From: Clostridia bacterium
Lineage (GTDB): Bacteria > Bacillota > Clostridia > Christensenellales > Pumilibacteraceae
DNA length: 41,501 bases
NCBI GenBank assembly: GCA_013316045.1
Contig: WSNJ01000006.1
Span: 1 to 41,501, forward strand
Direction of reading: 5' to 3'
Part shown: piece after piece, positions 29,038 to 37,498 of the stretch
Layout of the letters: each line of letters opens with the position of its first letter
Position numbering within the stretch: the stretch's first letter is position 1
Notes under the pieces: generated by a model
The model's database searches: none
What the model was told of the DNA's origin: nothing
Seen by the model: only the letters and a program-made list of their open reading frames with translations
Program-made: the position numbers and the translations under genes

Positions 29038-29115
29038 ATGAAAATCGTATGCGTAAAAGCGCCTAAATTTTTGTCGGGACTGTTGAGATTTTTTGTAAGA
29101 AAAAGGGAAAGATAA
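29038..29115 (+). CDS. spoVM: Stage V sporulation protein M (SpoVM), 25-residue peptide
   Basis: SpoVM is a tiny amphipathic peptide that marks the convex forespore membrane and anchors the spore-coat ATPase SpoIVA. The peptide begins MKIVCVKAPKFLSGLLRF and ends in a basic tail (VRKRER). Compared from memory with the 26-residue Bacillus peptide, it keeps Met1, Lys2, Lys7, Pro9, Lys10, Phe11, Leu12, Gly14 and Arg17; Pro9 is important for its membrane position. GGAGAGGTG is a strong ribosome-binding site. It lies between thiN and convergent rpmB, exactly as in Bacillus, which strongly supports the call despite its size. Confidence 0.9.
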   Translation: MKIVCVKAPKFLSGLLRFFVRKRER

Positions 29116-29139
29116 ACCGAAAAAATAAATACATAACAA

Positions 29140-29179
29140 AAAAAGGAAGAAGTAGCTTTTAAGCGATTTCTTCCTTTTT
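29140..29179. terminator. Bidirectional intrinsic terminator between spoVM and rpmB
   Basis: AAAAAGGAAGAA (29140-29151) pairs perfectly with TTCTTCCTTTTT (29168-29179) around a 16-nt loop. The A-run on one side and T-run on the other allow termination in both directions, fitting its place between convergent genes. Confidence 0.85.
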
Positions 29180-29203
29180 ACGTTAAAATTCGGACAAGCC
29201 TAA

Positions 29204-29386
29204 TTAACCTTTTCTGCTTGTTCTCATACAGCGTGTGCAAACGTATTCGGTGGATTCCACACCGTCGATTTCAACTCTCGTTTTGTGAACGTTCGCGCCG
29301 AATGTTCTCTTTGTTCTTCTGTTGGAATGGCTTACATTATTGCCGCTCGTTCTGCCTTTTCCGCAGATTGCGCATACCTTACTCAT
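29204..29386 (-). CDS. rpmB: 50S ribosomal protein L28
   Basis: The only minus-strand gene in the window. The 60-residue product starts MSKVCAICGKGRTSGNNVSH, then has SNRRTKRTFGANVHKTRV, and a second cysteine pair in YVCTRCMRTSRKG. It is therefore the zinc-binding (C+) form of L28 with two CxxC motifs. GAGGTGTT upstream of the ATG is a good ribosome-binding site, so the longer open frame to 29443 is not used. Its inverted orientation between spoVM and the Asp23 gene is conserved with Bacillus. Confidence 0.97.
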   Translation of the reverse strand: MSKVCAICGKGRTSGNNVSHSNRRTKRTFGANVHKTRVEIDGVESTEYVCTRCMRTSRKG

Positions 29387-29433
29387 TTTTATAACACCTC
29401 GTCTTAATGGTAAATTTTTTAAGTTGCCTTGAT

Positions 29434-29462
29434 ATAATATCACGAATTTGACCTTTTGGCAA
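29434..29462 (-). promoter_or_regulatory. SigA-type promoter of rpmB
   Basis: On the minus strand, TTGCCA (29462-29457) and TATTAT (29439-29434) are 17 bases apart. An inverted repeat GTTGCC (29423-29428) / GGCAAC (29458-29463) flanks the promoter core. Confidence 0.7.
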
Positions 29463-29523
29463 CTAAAAAAGGCTTGTTTTGACGCTATTTTAATAAAAAT
29501 TTACGAAAATGCGGGTAAAACTC

Positions 29524-29552
29524 TTGCAATATTTTATTCATTGGGTTAAAAT
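29524..29552 (+). promoter_or_regulatory. SigA-type promoter of the yloU-yloV-recG operon
   Basis: TTGCAA (29524-29529) and TAAAAT (29547-29552) are 17 bases apart. Transcription should start near 29559, about 30 nt before the gene, divergent from rpmB. Confidence 0.7.
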
Positions 29553-29588
29553 AGTATGTGTGGATACATATTTTAAGCGGAGGGTTCA

Positions 29589-29939
29589 ATGAGCGTACAC
29601 ACCGCAAACGCGTACGGCAGAATAACGATAAATGACGACGCCATTGCGCAGATAGCTGGAATTACCGCGCTCGAATGCTACGGAATAGTCGATTTGGTAT
29701 CCAAAAAACTTTCGGACAGCTTGTCCGACCTGATGAACAAAAAGAGAATTTCCCGCGGAGTCAAAGTTCTTACGAGCGGAGACCGCATTATAATCGATTT
29801 GTACGTTATCGTTAAATACGGCGTTTCGATAGACGCGGTAGCGCAATCGCTGAAAAAGACGGTAAAGTACGGAGTCGAAAAATTTACCGGTATGGTGGTA
29901 GATGCGGTAAACGTAAACGTTGCCGGAATTAAAGTATAA
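29589..29939 (+). CDS. yloU: Asp23/Gls24 family envelope stress response protein
   Basis: Asp23/YloU-like cytosolic protein, membrane-associated in some Gram-positives and linked to envelope stress and fatty-acid metabolism. The 116-residue product has the family pattern YGRITINDDAIAQIAGITALECYGIVDL followed by GVKVLTSGDRIIIDLYVIVKYGVSI and VNVNVAGIKV. GCGGAGGG is the ribosome-binding site. It precedes the DAK-domain gene, the usual yloU-yloV pair. Confidence 0.92.
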   Translation: MSVHTANAYGRITINDDAIAQIAGITALECYGIVDLVSKKLSDSLSDLMNKKRISRGVKVLTSGDRIIIDLYVIVKYGVSIDAVAQSLKKTVKYGVEKFTGMVVDAVNVNVAGIKV

Positions 29940-30032
29940 TTACGTTTCAAAAGTAATATAAATATAATAATATAGAATAATAAATACCATTATATCGAAA
30001 AAACACGATTAAATGGAGGAAAGAAAATTATT
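29940..30032. other. AT-rich intergenic gap
   Basis: This 93-nt gap between the Asp23-family gene and the DAK-domain gene is very AT-rich. I see no convincing promoter, hairpin or small gene apart from the ribosome-binding site TGGAGGAAAG before the next start. Confidence 0.5.
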
Positions 30033-31670
30033 ATGGTAAAATCGATTAACGGCGCAATGCTGCGCAAAATGATAATCAACAGCGCAAAGTTACTCGAAAC
30101 AAATAAAGATTATGTAGACTCGCTTAACGTTTTCCCGGTGCCCGACGGCGATACGGGTACGAATATGTCGCTTACGATGATGAGCACCGCAAAGGAAGTT
30201 TCTAATTGCCCGAGCAACAACATCGACGTTTTATGCGACGCTATGAGCAAGGGCGCGCTAAGGGGCGCAAGGGGAAACAGCGGCGTTATACTTTCTCAGA
30301 TAGTAAAGGGAATGAGTTCCGAACTGTCGCAACAAAAAGAAATCACCGCAAAGAATCTTGCCAAGGCGCTTGCAAGCGGAACGGAAGTAGCTTACAAAGC
30401 CGTAACGAAGCCCAAAGAAGGAACGATTTTGACGGTTGTGCGCGCAATGAGCGACGCAGCTGCCAAAATAACCAAAAAGAGCATAGAAGTATCCGAATTT
30501 TTAGAACGCGTTATAGATGCGGGCGAAGAAATGTTGAAGCAAACTCCCGAAATGTTACCCGTTCTTAAAAAAGCCGGCGTTATAGACGCAGGCGGACGGG
30601 GTTTGCTTATTATATTTAAGGGCTTTTACAACGTGCTTATCGGTCAGGAAGAAACGAACCTTACTTTCGACGACAGCGTTGCCGAAGGAAGTTCCAAATT
30701 CGACGAAAGCGCGCATTTCAGCTATAACGACCTTGCGGAAATAGAATTCGGATATTGTACCGAGTTTTTCGTAATTAACCTTAAAAAGCGCACTACCGAA
30801 GCGGATATCGACAGATTCCGCGAAAGTCTTATGACAATCGGCGACTGCGTTCTCGTTATCGGCGACCTTAATATGGTTAAGGTTCACGTGCATACGAACG
30901 AGCCGGGCGTTGCGCTTACCTACGCTTTGGAGCTCGGCGAAATCGATAAGATTAAAATCGAGAATATGTTGGAGCAGAACCGCGCTCTCATAGGTCAGAA
31001 AAAAGAAGATTTGAAGCCTTACGGTCTTGTATCGGTTTGCGCGGGCGAGGGTCTTACGAACATATTCAAGGATTTGCTCGTAGACAACGTTATAGAAGGC
31101 GGTCAGACGATGAACCCGAGCGCGGAAGATATTGCTGTCGCTTGCGACGCGGTAGCCGCAAAGGACGTTTTCGTTTTCCCGAACAACAAGAACATTATTC
31201 TGGCGGCTGAACAGGCAAAGGCGCTCTCCAAGCGTAATTTGCACATAATACCGACCAAGAACGTGCCGCAGGGACTTTCGGCGGTGCTCGCGTTCAACCC
31301 CGAAGATACGCTCGAAAACAACGAAACCAATATGAACGAGTCGATTGCGTCGATTAAGGCGGGTATGGTAACGTATGCCGTACGCAGTACGCAGGTCGAC
31401 AATTTCGATTTGAAAGAAGGCGATGTTATCGGTATCGATTCTAAAAATATCGTCGCAAAGGGCGAAAAGGTCGAAAAAGTTACTACCGACCTTATCGACA
31501 AGATGATGGACAGCAATATAAGCAATATTACGCTTTATTTCGGTAACGACGTGAAGGAAGAAGACGCCGAGCAAATTGCAAAGGCGCTTTCCGACAAATA
31601 CAGCCGTTGCGACGTGGATATTCATTTCGGCGGACAGCCGCTCTATTATTATATCGTATCGCTTGAATGA
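30033..31670 (+). CDS. DAK2-domain protein YloV, FakA-like fatty acid kinase
   Basis: FakA-type proteins bind ATP through the DAK2 (DhaL-like) domain and phosphorylate fatty acids presented by a FakB partner. The 545-residue product has the DhaL ATP-Mg motif NVFPVPDGDTGTNMSLTM at about residues 31-48, GARGNSGVILSQ, and AGVIDAGGRGL. The central and C-terminal DegV-like regions contain KVHVHTNEPG and HIIPTKNVPQGLSA. No fakB is in the window. GGAGG precedes the ATG. It overlaps recG by 4 nt. In Bacillus, sdaAB-sdaAA lie between yloV and recG; they are absent here. Confidence 0.9.
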   Translation: MVKSINGAMLRKMIINSAKLLETNKDYVDSLNVFPVPDGDTGTNMSLTMMSTAKEVSNCPSNNIDVLCDAMSKGALRGARGNSGVILSQIVKGMSSELSQQKEITAKNLAKALASGTEVAYKAVTKPKEGTILTVVRAMSDAAAKITKKSIEVSEFLERVIDAGEEMLKQTPEMLPVLKKAGVIDAGGRGLLIIFKGFYNVLIGQEETNLTFDDSVAEGSSKFDESAHFSYNDLAEIEFGYCTEFFVINLKKRTTEADIDRFRESLMTIGDCVLVIGDLNMVKVHVHTNEPGVALTYALELGEIDKIKIENMLEQNRALIGQKKEDLKPYGLVSVCAGEGLTNIFKDLLVDNVIEGGQTMNPSAEDIAVACDAVAAKDVFVFPNNKNIILAAEQAKALSKRNLHIIPTKNVPQGLSAVLAFNPEDTLENNETNMNESIASIKAGMVTYAVRSTQVDNFDLKEGDVIGIDSKNIVAKGEKVEKVTTDLIDKMMDSNISNITLYFGNDVKEEDAEQIAKALSDKYSRCDVDIHFGGQPLYYYIVSLE

Positions 31671-33673
31671 AACTCGGCGATATACGCGGACTCGGAGAAA
31701 AGAGAATACAGAAATTGCAGACCGCGGGGATAACAAGCCCCGCGAGTCTTATATTATACTTTCCTTATAAATATCTTGATTTATCGGTAACTCCCGATTT
31801 CGACGCGTTAAAAGACGGCGACGAAGTCGCTTTTTACTGCACGGTTGCGAAAGAACCCGTTTTTAAGTATGTTCGCAAAGGACTCGATTTTGTAAAAGCC
31901 GAAGTCGAAGTCGGCGGCAAAACGGTATCCTGCACCTGGTTTAATCAGAGATACGTGAAAAAACAACTTGTCGTCGGCAAAAAAATCGTAATTTCGGGCA
32001 AGATAAAGCGGTTTAAGACCAAGTTTGAAATATCCGCGCCGCAAATTGTCAAGGAGCTTCCGCGCGGCGGCAAAATTATACCGCTTTATAAAACCGTCAA
32101 GGGGTTGCCTATGAGCGTTCTTACGGAAGCGATTTCCGTTTGCGCCGATGCGGTAACCGTAAACGGATATCTGGACGCGAGCGACGCAAAGCGGTTTAAT
32201 CTTATGCCTTTGAACGACGCGGTAAAGATTTTGCATTTTCCTACGGATATGGAGAAAGTGCGTATAGCTTCGCGCTCGGTGGCGCTTGAAAATCTTTCGT
32301 ATACGTTGGCTGTTTTCAGTATTTTGAAGCTCGGCGGTCAAGGGTCGCGTAAATTCGTTTACGGCGATAACAGGGACAAGCTGGATAATTTTATAGGTAA
32401 GTTGCCTTTTGTGCTTACGCGCGACCAAAGAACGGCGATAGACGATATAATCGGTTCGCTGAACGGCTCTATGCGTATGAACAGGCTTTTGCAGGGCGAC
32501 GTGGGGAGCGGTAAAACGGTTATAGCGTTTCTTGCGATGTATTACGCGGCTTTGTCGGGGTATCAGAGCGTTCTTATGGCTCCTACCGAAATACTTGCAA
32601 AGCAACATTACAAAACGGCTCTCAAACTGTTTAATGGCGAAAATATCAACGTTGAATATCTGTCGGGAGCGCAGTCGGCGGCGCGCAGGGCGGAAAGCCT
32701 TTTCAATATAAAAAACGGCGTTGCGGATATGGTTATCGGAACGCACTCGGTTATATCGGGCGACGTTGAATTTGCACGGTTGTCGCTCGTTATAACGGAC
32801 GAACAGCACCGTTTCGGGGTGGCTCAGCGCGGCAATCTCGAAAATAAATCTTTCGGCGCGGACAGCCTTGTAATGTCGGCAACGCCCATTCCGCGCACGC
32901 TTGCCTTAACTCTTTACGGCGATTTGGAGCAGTCCGTTATAAAGACCGTGCCGAAAGACAAAGCAAAGATTTTAACTCGTATAGTTCCAATGGGCAAAAT
33001 TTCGGATATGTACGGGTACATTAAGCAAGACGCGCAAAAGGGGAAACGTTCGTATCTTGTTTGCGCGCGCATAGACGACGATGACGACAGGCTCGTTTCG
33101 GCAGTCGGGCTTTATAAATATCTTGAAAAATCTTTCTCTGACGTCGGTATCGGATTACTTCACGGGCAAATGAAAGACGCGGACAAAAACCGCATAATGC
33201 GCGATTTTTACGACGGAAAAATCTCCGTTTTGGTTACTACGTCTGTCATAGAAGTCGGCATAGACGTGAAAGAAGCCGCAAATATGGTTATTTTCAATGC
33301 CGAACGCTACGGATTAAGCCAGCTGCATCAGCTTCGCGGCAGAGTGGGCAGAGGCAATATAGACAGTTACTGTTTTCTGCCGCTCGACGAAGTCGGCGAA
33401 AGTTCGCGGGACAGGCTTGAAAATTTCGTGAAGAATTCCGACGGATTTGCGCTTGCCGAAGCCGATTTCGAAACGCGCGGCGCGGGGGACTTTTTGGGTA
33501 CGCGTCAGCACGGGAGAAATTCCGCGCTCGGTCTGGAACGGATAACGCCCGAACTTCTTATGCGCGCGAAAGAAATTTGCGACTACGTTTTATCTAACCC
33601 CAAACTGCAAAAAGCAGTCGCGGAAAGCGCGGGCGGCGGCGGAGAATATATAAAAAGTCTTACGCTTAATTGA
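31667..33673 (+). CDS. recG: ATP-dependent DNA helicase RecG
   Basis: Superfamily 2 helicase that remodels stalled forks and branched DNA. The 668-residue product has the N-terminal wedge/OB domain (about 50-150), Walker A LLQGDVGSGKTVIAFLA, MAPTEILAKQH, the DEQH box in VITDEQHRFGVAQR and MSATPIPRTLAL. It also has VCARI, VTTSVIEVGIDV and QLHQLRGRVGRG. All core motifs are intact. The start ATG overlaps the preceding stop. No terminator is seen after it; the his promoter follows within 10 nt. Confidence 0.97.
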   Translation: MKLGDIRGLGEKRIQKLQTAGITSPASLILYFPYKYLDLSVTPDFDALKDGDEVAFYCTVAKEPVFKYVRKGLDFVKAEVEVGGKTVSCTWFNQRYVKKQLVVGKKIVISGKIKRFKTKFEISAPQIVKELPRGGKIIPLYKTVKGLPMSVLTEAISVCADAVTVNGYLDASDAKRFNLMPLNDAVKILHFPTDMEKVRIASRSVALENLSYTLAVFSILKLGGQGSRKFVYGDNRDKLDNFIGKLPFVLTRDQRTAIDDIIGSLNGSMRMNRLLQGDVGSGKTVIAFLAMYYAALSGYQSVLMAPTEILAKQHYKTALKLFNGENINVEYLSGAQSAARRAESLFNIKNGVADMVIGTHSVISGDVEFARLSLVITDEQHRFGVAQRGNLENKSFGADSLVMSATPIPRTLALTLYGDLEQSVIKTVPKDKAKILTRIVPMGKISDMYGYIKQDAQKGKRSYLVCARIDDDDDRLVSAVGLYKYLEKSFSDVGIGLLHGQMKDADKNRIMRDFYDGKISVLVTTSVIEVGIDVKEAANMVIFNAERYGLSQLHQLRGRVGRGNIDSYCFLPLDEVGESSRDRLENFVKNSDGFALAEADFETRGAGDFLGTRQHGRNSALGLERITPELLMRAKEICDYVLSNPKLQKAVAESAGGGGEYIKSLTLN

Positions 33674-33680
33674 AATTCGC

Positions 33681-33709
33681 TTGACAAACGCGGTAAAACA
33701 ATATATAAT
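33681..33709 (+). promoter_or_regulatory. Consensus SigA promoter of the his operon
   Basis: TTGACA (33681-33686) and TATAAT (33704-33709) are perfect boxes with a 17-base spacer, starting 8 nt after the recG stop. Transcription should begin near 33716, giving an 83-nt leader. Confidence 0.9.
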
Positions 33710-33715
33710 CAATTC

Positions 33716-33798
33716 AACGCTTTGTTACTCTATCGCTTTATTGTGGCAAAGCAGAGCGACAATCGGATAATGAAAATCGAAAGGATTTATACGTTCGG
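33716..33798 (+). other. Leader of the his operon with competing short stems
   Basis: CAAAGC (33747-33752) can pair with GCTTTG (33719-33724), or its AAAGC part with GCTTT (33735-33739). TCGCT (33733-33737) can pair with AGCGA (33755-33759). These pairings partly exclude each other. No T-box sequence (AGGGTGG or similar), no run of His codons and no terminator T-tract were found, so classical attenuation is not supported. Confidence 0.35.
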
Positions 33799-33802
33799 AT
33801 GA
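33770..33802 (+). CDS. Possible 10-codon upstream open reading frame coupled to hisZ
   Basis: ATG 33770 opens a frame encoding MKIERIYTFG whose TGA stop overlaps the hisZ start codon (ATGA). hisZ itself has no good ribosome-binding site at normal spacing, while AAAGGA lies inside this short frame. Translation of the short frame could deliver ribosomes to hisZ. The frame has no histidine codon. It may be chance, since the ribosome-binding site for this frame is weak too. Confidence 0.3.
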   Translation: MKIERIYTFG

Positions 33803-34998
33803 AAAAATTTCAACTGCCTTACGGCGTGCAGGACTATCTTCCGCAAGAATGTTATAATAAGGAACTCGTCGAGAATAAGCTCTCGGAAGTTTTTTATAAA
33901 TGCGGCTATGAGAGAGTGGAGACTTCCGCGCTCGAATATTTTGATTTGTTCGACGGAATTCTGCCGCCGAGCGCAATAAATAAGATGTTCAAAATGACCG
34001 ATTCGGACGGTTCGCTTCTCGTTCTGCGCCCCGATACTACGTTGCAGATTTGCCGTATGGCGGCGGGAAATCTCGATACGGGCGAGATTAACCGCTTGTA
34101 CTATTGCGAGAACAGTTTTGAATTTTTAACCGATAATTCGACGGCGAGAACGCGCGAGTTTGCGCAGGTAGGCGTGGAACTTTTGGGGAACACGGGCATA
34201 GACGGCGATATAGAAATTATTTTGACGGCGATAGAAGCGCTCAAAGCCGCTGGTCTAAAAGATTTTCTGATAGATATAGGAAATCTCGATTATTTCGGCG
34301 GAATTATAGAAGAGTGCGGTTTCGACGCTTCGGACGCGAAAGAGATAACCGATTATATTAACAATAAAGACGTTTTGGGGATCGAAATGTTCCTGACTTC
34401 CAAGCGGACGGAAGCAAAGTTCCGCGACGCGCTTATCGGCTTGCCTACGCTTTTCGGAAAGGACAACGTGCTCGACAGAGCCGAAAAACTTTGCTCGAAT
34501 AAAAGGAGTCTTAAAGCGGTGCGCGACCTTAAAAAGACGGTTGCCGCCGTGCGCGAATGCGGGCTCGGGGACTATATTTCCGTAGATTTGGGTATGCTTT
34601 GCGGAAATTATTACAGCGGGCTGGTTATACGCGGCATTGCAAAGGATTTGGGCGTTTCGATACTCGACGGCGGAAGATACGACGGACTTTGCGGCAAATT
34701 CGGCGCTCCTATGCAGGCGGTCGGCTTTGCGATAGGAACGAAAAGGCTGTTGAAAGCGCTTGAAAACCAAGGCGCGCTGAGAGAAACGCTGCCGTGCGAT
34801 ATTGCTTACGTTCAGTTGAAGAATTTTTGCAAGGAAGAATACGCTTACGTAAACGAAATGAAAAAAAGCGGTAAGCGCGTGCAAAAAACGTTCTTTACCG
34901 AAAAAGAAGATTTGCTGTCGTACTGTCGGAAAAAATCCGTTCGGACAGCCGTGATTTTCGACGGAAAAAACTATGAAGAAATAAAGGTTAAGGGATAG
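33799..34998 (+). CDS. hisZ: ATP phosphoribosyltransferase regulatory subunit HisZ
   Basis: HisZ is a histidyl-tRNA-synthetase paralogue that activates the short form of HisG and carries its feedback response. The 399-residue product has class II synthetase-like motifs (LPYGVQDYLP, FKMTDSDGSLLVLRPDTTLQICRM, EFAQVGVELLG, GGRYDGLCGKFG) but no C-terminal anticodon-binding domain of true HisRS. It stands directly before a short hisG, so HisZ is much more likely than HisS. It is the first gene of the his operon. Confidence 0.93.
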   Translation: MKKFQLPYGVQDYLPQECYNKELVENKLSEVFYKCGYERVETSALEYFDLFDGILPPSAINKMFKMTDSDGSLLVLRPDTTLQICRMAAGNLDTGEINRLYYCENSFEFLTDNSTARTREFAQVGVELLGNTGIDGDIEIILTAIEALKAAGLKDFLIDIGNLDYFGGIIEECGFDASDAKEITDYINNKDVLGIEMFLTSKRTEAKFRDALIGLPTLFGKDNVLDRAEKLCSNKRSLKAVRDLKKTVAAVRECGLGDYISVDLGMLCGNYYSGLVIRGIAKDLGVSILDGGRYDGLCGKFGAPMQAVGFAIGTKRLLKALENQGALRETLPCDIAYVQLKNFCKEEYAYVNEMKKSGKRVQKTFFTEKEDLLSYCRKKSVRTAVIFDGKNYEEIKVKG

Positions 34999-35004
34999 AA
35001 AACT

Positions 35005-35640
35005 ATGCAACTTACGTTCGCTTTGGCAAAGGGCAGGCTTGCCGAAAAGGTTGCCGAAATACTCACTCAGTGCGGAATAGACTGTTCCACGCTGACCGCG
35101 CCCACGCGTAAACTCGTGCTGTTCGACAAAGACGGAAAGTACAGATTCATATTCGTAAAACCCGCAGACGTTCCTACTTATATAGAGCGCGGCGTTGCCG
35201 ATATAGGAGTGGTAGGCAAGGACACTCTCGTCGAAGAAAACAAAGACGTTTACGAAATGGCGGATTTGAAATTCGGCGCGTGCCGTATGTGCGTAGCGGG
35301 TTATCCCGAGCGCAAAAACGCCGTAACTTCAAACTGTTTGCGCGTTGCTTCGAAATACGTTAACACTGCTCGCAATTTCTTTTTGACAAAAGGCGTAAAC
35401 GTGGATATAATTAAATTGAACGGTTCGGTTGAGCTCGGTCCCGTGATAGGGCTTTCGGACGTTATCGTAGATATAGTAGAGAGCGGCAAAACGTTGGAAG
35501 CCAACGGGCTTGTAATACTCGAAGAAATTTTCAGAAGCAGCGCGCGGCTTATAGTGAATAAGGCGAGCCTGAAAACGCGGTACGACGAGATTATGCCGCT
35601 AATCGAAAAGATAAAGAAAGCAACGGAGGGCAAAGCATAA
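35005..35640 (+). CDS. hisG: ATP phosphoribosyltransferase, short form HisG
   Basis: First committed step of histidine synthesis: condenses ATP with PRPP. The 211-residue product is the short form lacking the C-terminal regulatory domain, which fits the adjacent hisZ. Visible motifs are FALAKGRLAEKV, IFVKPADVPTYIERGVADIGVVGKD, LNGSVELGPVIGLSDVIVDIVESGKTL (the PRPP loop region) and a C-terminal helix. It starts 6 nt after hisZ. Confidence 0.96.
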   Translation: MQLTFALAKGRLAEKVAEILTQCGIDCSTLTAPTRKLVLFDKDGKYRFIFVKPADVPTYIERGVADIGVVGKDTLVEENKDVYEMADLKFGACRMCVAGYPERKNAVTSNCLRVASKYVNTARNFFLTKGVNVDIIKLNGSVELGPVIGLSDVIVDIVESGKTLEANGLVILEEIFRSSARLIVNKASLKTRYDEIMPLIEKIKKATEGKA

Positions 35641-35641
35641 A

Positions 35642-36907
35642 ATGATACCCATAATAAAATCGAGCGGAGATTTGTCGAGAGTTTTCTCGCGTTCGCAATT
35701 CAACCGCGACGACGTTAACGCTTCGGTAAAGAAAATAGTAAACGACGTGCGCGAGCGCGGCGATAAGGTGCTTTTCGAATATACGGAAAAATTCGACGGC
35801 GTTGCGCTCGACGGCAAAACGGTAACGCTTACCGAAAAAGAGATTGACGATGCCGTTGCAAAAGTTCCGACCGAAACGCTCGAAGCTCTGAGAAAAGCCA
35901 AGCAAAATATACTCGCTTATCACGAGCGTCAGTTGAAAGACGGCGACACAAAGACCGTAAACGGGCGTACAACGGGTTTTACTTTCCGTCCCGTAAGTTG
36001 TGCGGGGGTCTATGTGCCGGGCGGTAAAGCGGCGTACCCGAGTTCCGTTTTGATGTGCGCTTTGCCTGCCGTGGTTGCGGGAGTAAAAGAAATAATTATG
36101 TGTACGCCTGCGGGAAAATACTTGAATCCGCTTACGGTTGCCGCGGCGCGCGAGTGCGGAATAAATAAGATTTACAAGGTCGGCGGCGCACAGGCAATCG
36201 CGGCTATGGCGTTCGGAACCGAGTCGGTAAAAAAAGCCGACGTGATAACGGGACCCGGGAATATCTATGTTGCAATGGCAAAGAAAGAAGTTTTCGGTTA
36301 TGCGGGAATAGATATGATTGCGGGTCCGAGCGAAATACTGATTATAGCGGACGAAACGGCGAACTTCAAGTTTGCGGCGGCGGATATGCTGTCGCAAGCC
36401 GAACACGACGAACTTGCTATGAGCACGCTTATTACTACCGATTACGACTTTGCGGTAAAGGTGCGCGACGAAGTGGAACGTCAGCTCGAAAAGTTGCCCA
36501 AAAAGCAGATAGCTTCGGCTTCGGTCGCGAAATTCGGAACGATAATCGTCGTTAAAAATTTAGACGAAGCCGCCGAGATTTCAGACAGGGTAGCGCCCGA
36601 GCATTTGGAACTTTGCGTAAGAGAACCAGAAAAGTTGCTTGAAAAAATCAACAATGCGGGCGCTGTATTTATGGGTAATTATTCGCCCGAGCCGCTCGGA
36701 GATTATTTTGCGGGGACTAATCACGTGTTGCCGACTTCGGGTACGGCGAGATTTTTCTCGGGTCTGTCGGTCGACAATTACCGCAAGCGCATAAGCATAG
36801 TCAACTACACGGCGGACGCTTTGAAACAAGACGCCGACTACATTATAAACTTAGCCGAAACGGAAGATTTGGCAGCGCACGCCAACGCAATAAGAGTAAG
36901 GAAATAA
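35642..36907 (+). CDS. hisD: Histidinol dehydrogenase
   Basis: Catalyses the last two steps of the pathway, histidinol to histidine, using NAD and zinc. The 421-residue product has CAGVYVPGGKAAYPSSVLM, GGAQAIAAMAFGTESV, ITGPGNIYVAMAKKEVFG, IAGPSEILI, and AEHDE with zinc ligands, then AGAVFMGNYSPEPLGDYFAGTNHVLPT. Everything expected for the family is present. GAGG lies upstream, and the ATG is 1 nt after the hisG stop. Confidence 0.97.
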   Translation: MIPIIKSSGDLSRVFSRSQFNRDDVNASVKKIVNDVRERGDKVLFEYTEKFDGVALDGKTVTLTEKEIDDAVAKVPTETLEALRKAKQNILAYHERQLKDGDTKTVNGRTTGFTFRPVSCAGVYVPGGKAAYPSSVLMCALPAVVAGVKEIIMCTPAGKYLNPLTVAAARECGINKIYKVGGAQAIAAMAFGTESVKKADVITGPGNIYVAMAKKEVFGYAGIDMIAGPSEILIIADETANFKFAAADMLSQAEHDELAMSTLITTDYDFAVKVRDEVERQLEKLPKKQIASASVAKFGTIIVVKNLDEAAEISDRVAPEHLELCVREPEKLLEKINNAGAVFMGNYSPEPLGDYFAGTNHVLPTSGTARFFSGLSVDNYRKRISIVNYTADALKQDADYIINLAETEDLAAHANAIRVRK

Positions 36908-36919
36908 GGAGAGAGATAA

Positions 36920-37498
36920 ATGCGTAAAGGAACGAAAGAGAGAAACACGCGCGAAACGAAGATTTCGGTTTCGCTTAATCTCGACGGCACGGGTAAAAAT
37001 TCGATAGATACGGGCGTGGGATTTTTCGACCATATGCTCGAACTGTTTGCCTGCCACGGCAAATTCGATTTGCAAGTGCGTTGCGACGGTGATACGAAAG
37101 TCGACGCTCATCATTCCGTCGAAGATATCGGCATAGTTATGGGCAAGCTGTTCTATGAGTTGCTCGGCGATAAAAAAGGCATAGAGCGCTACGCCACCGT
37201 ATACGTTCCTATGGACGAAAGTTTGGCGAGAACTGTGGTCGATATAAGCGGCAGACCGTATCTTTGTTTTGATGCGGAACTTAGCGGCAAGATAGGCGAG
37301 TTCGACGCGGAACTTATAGAGGAGTTTTTCCGCGCGTTCTGCACTTACGGGCTTATAACCGCGCATATCGACGTTATCCGCGGAAACAATCTGCACCACA
37401 AGGCGGAAGCGGCGTTTAAGTCGTTTGCGCGCGCGCTGAAAGCGGCGGTAGCGGTTACGGGTACGGAAATTCCGAGCTCCAAGGGGACGCTCGAATGA
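36920..37498 (+). CDS. hisB: Imidazoleglycerol-phosphate dehydratase
   Basis: Sixth step of histidine synthesis. The 192-residue product is the monofunctional dehydratase without the phosphatase domain of enterobacterial HisB. Metal-binding motifs are FFDHMLELFACHG, DAHHSVEDIGIVMG, and NNLHHKAEAAFKSFARAL. AAGGAGAGAGAT is the ribosome-binding site. It overlaps hisA by 4 nt. A separate histidinol-phosphate phosphatase would be needed and is not in the window. Confidence 0.97.
   Translation: MRKGTKERNTRETKISVSLNLDGTGKNSIDTGVGFFDHMLELFACHGKFDLQVRCDGDTKVDAHHSVEDIGIVMGKLFYELLGDKKGIERYATVYVPMDESLARTVVDISGRPYLCFDAELSGKIGEFDAELIEEFFRAFCTYGLITAHIDVIRGNNLHHKAEAAFKSFARALKAAVAVTGTEIPSSKGTLE

Noticed and set aside
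33716-33798. T-box or histidine attenuator in the his leader
   Set aside because: No T-box consensus, no specifier loop, no run of histidine codons and no terminator with T-tract were found in the 83-nt leader.
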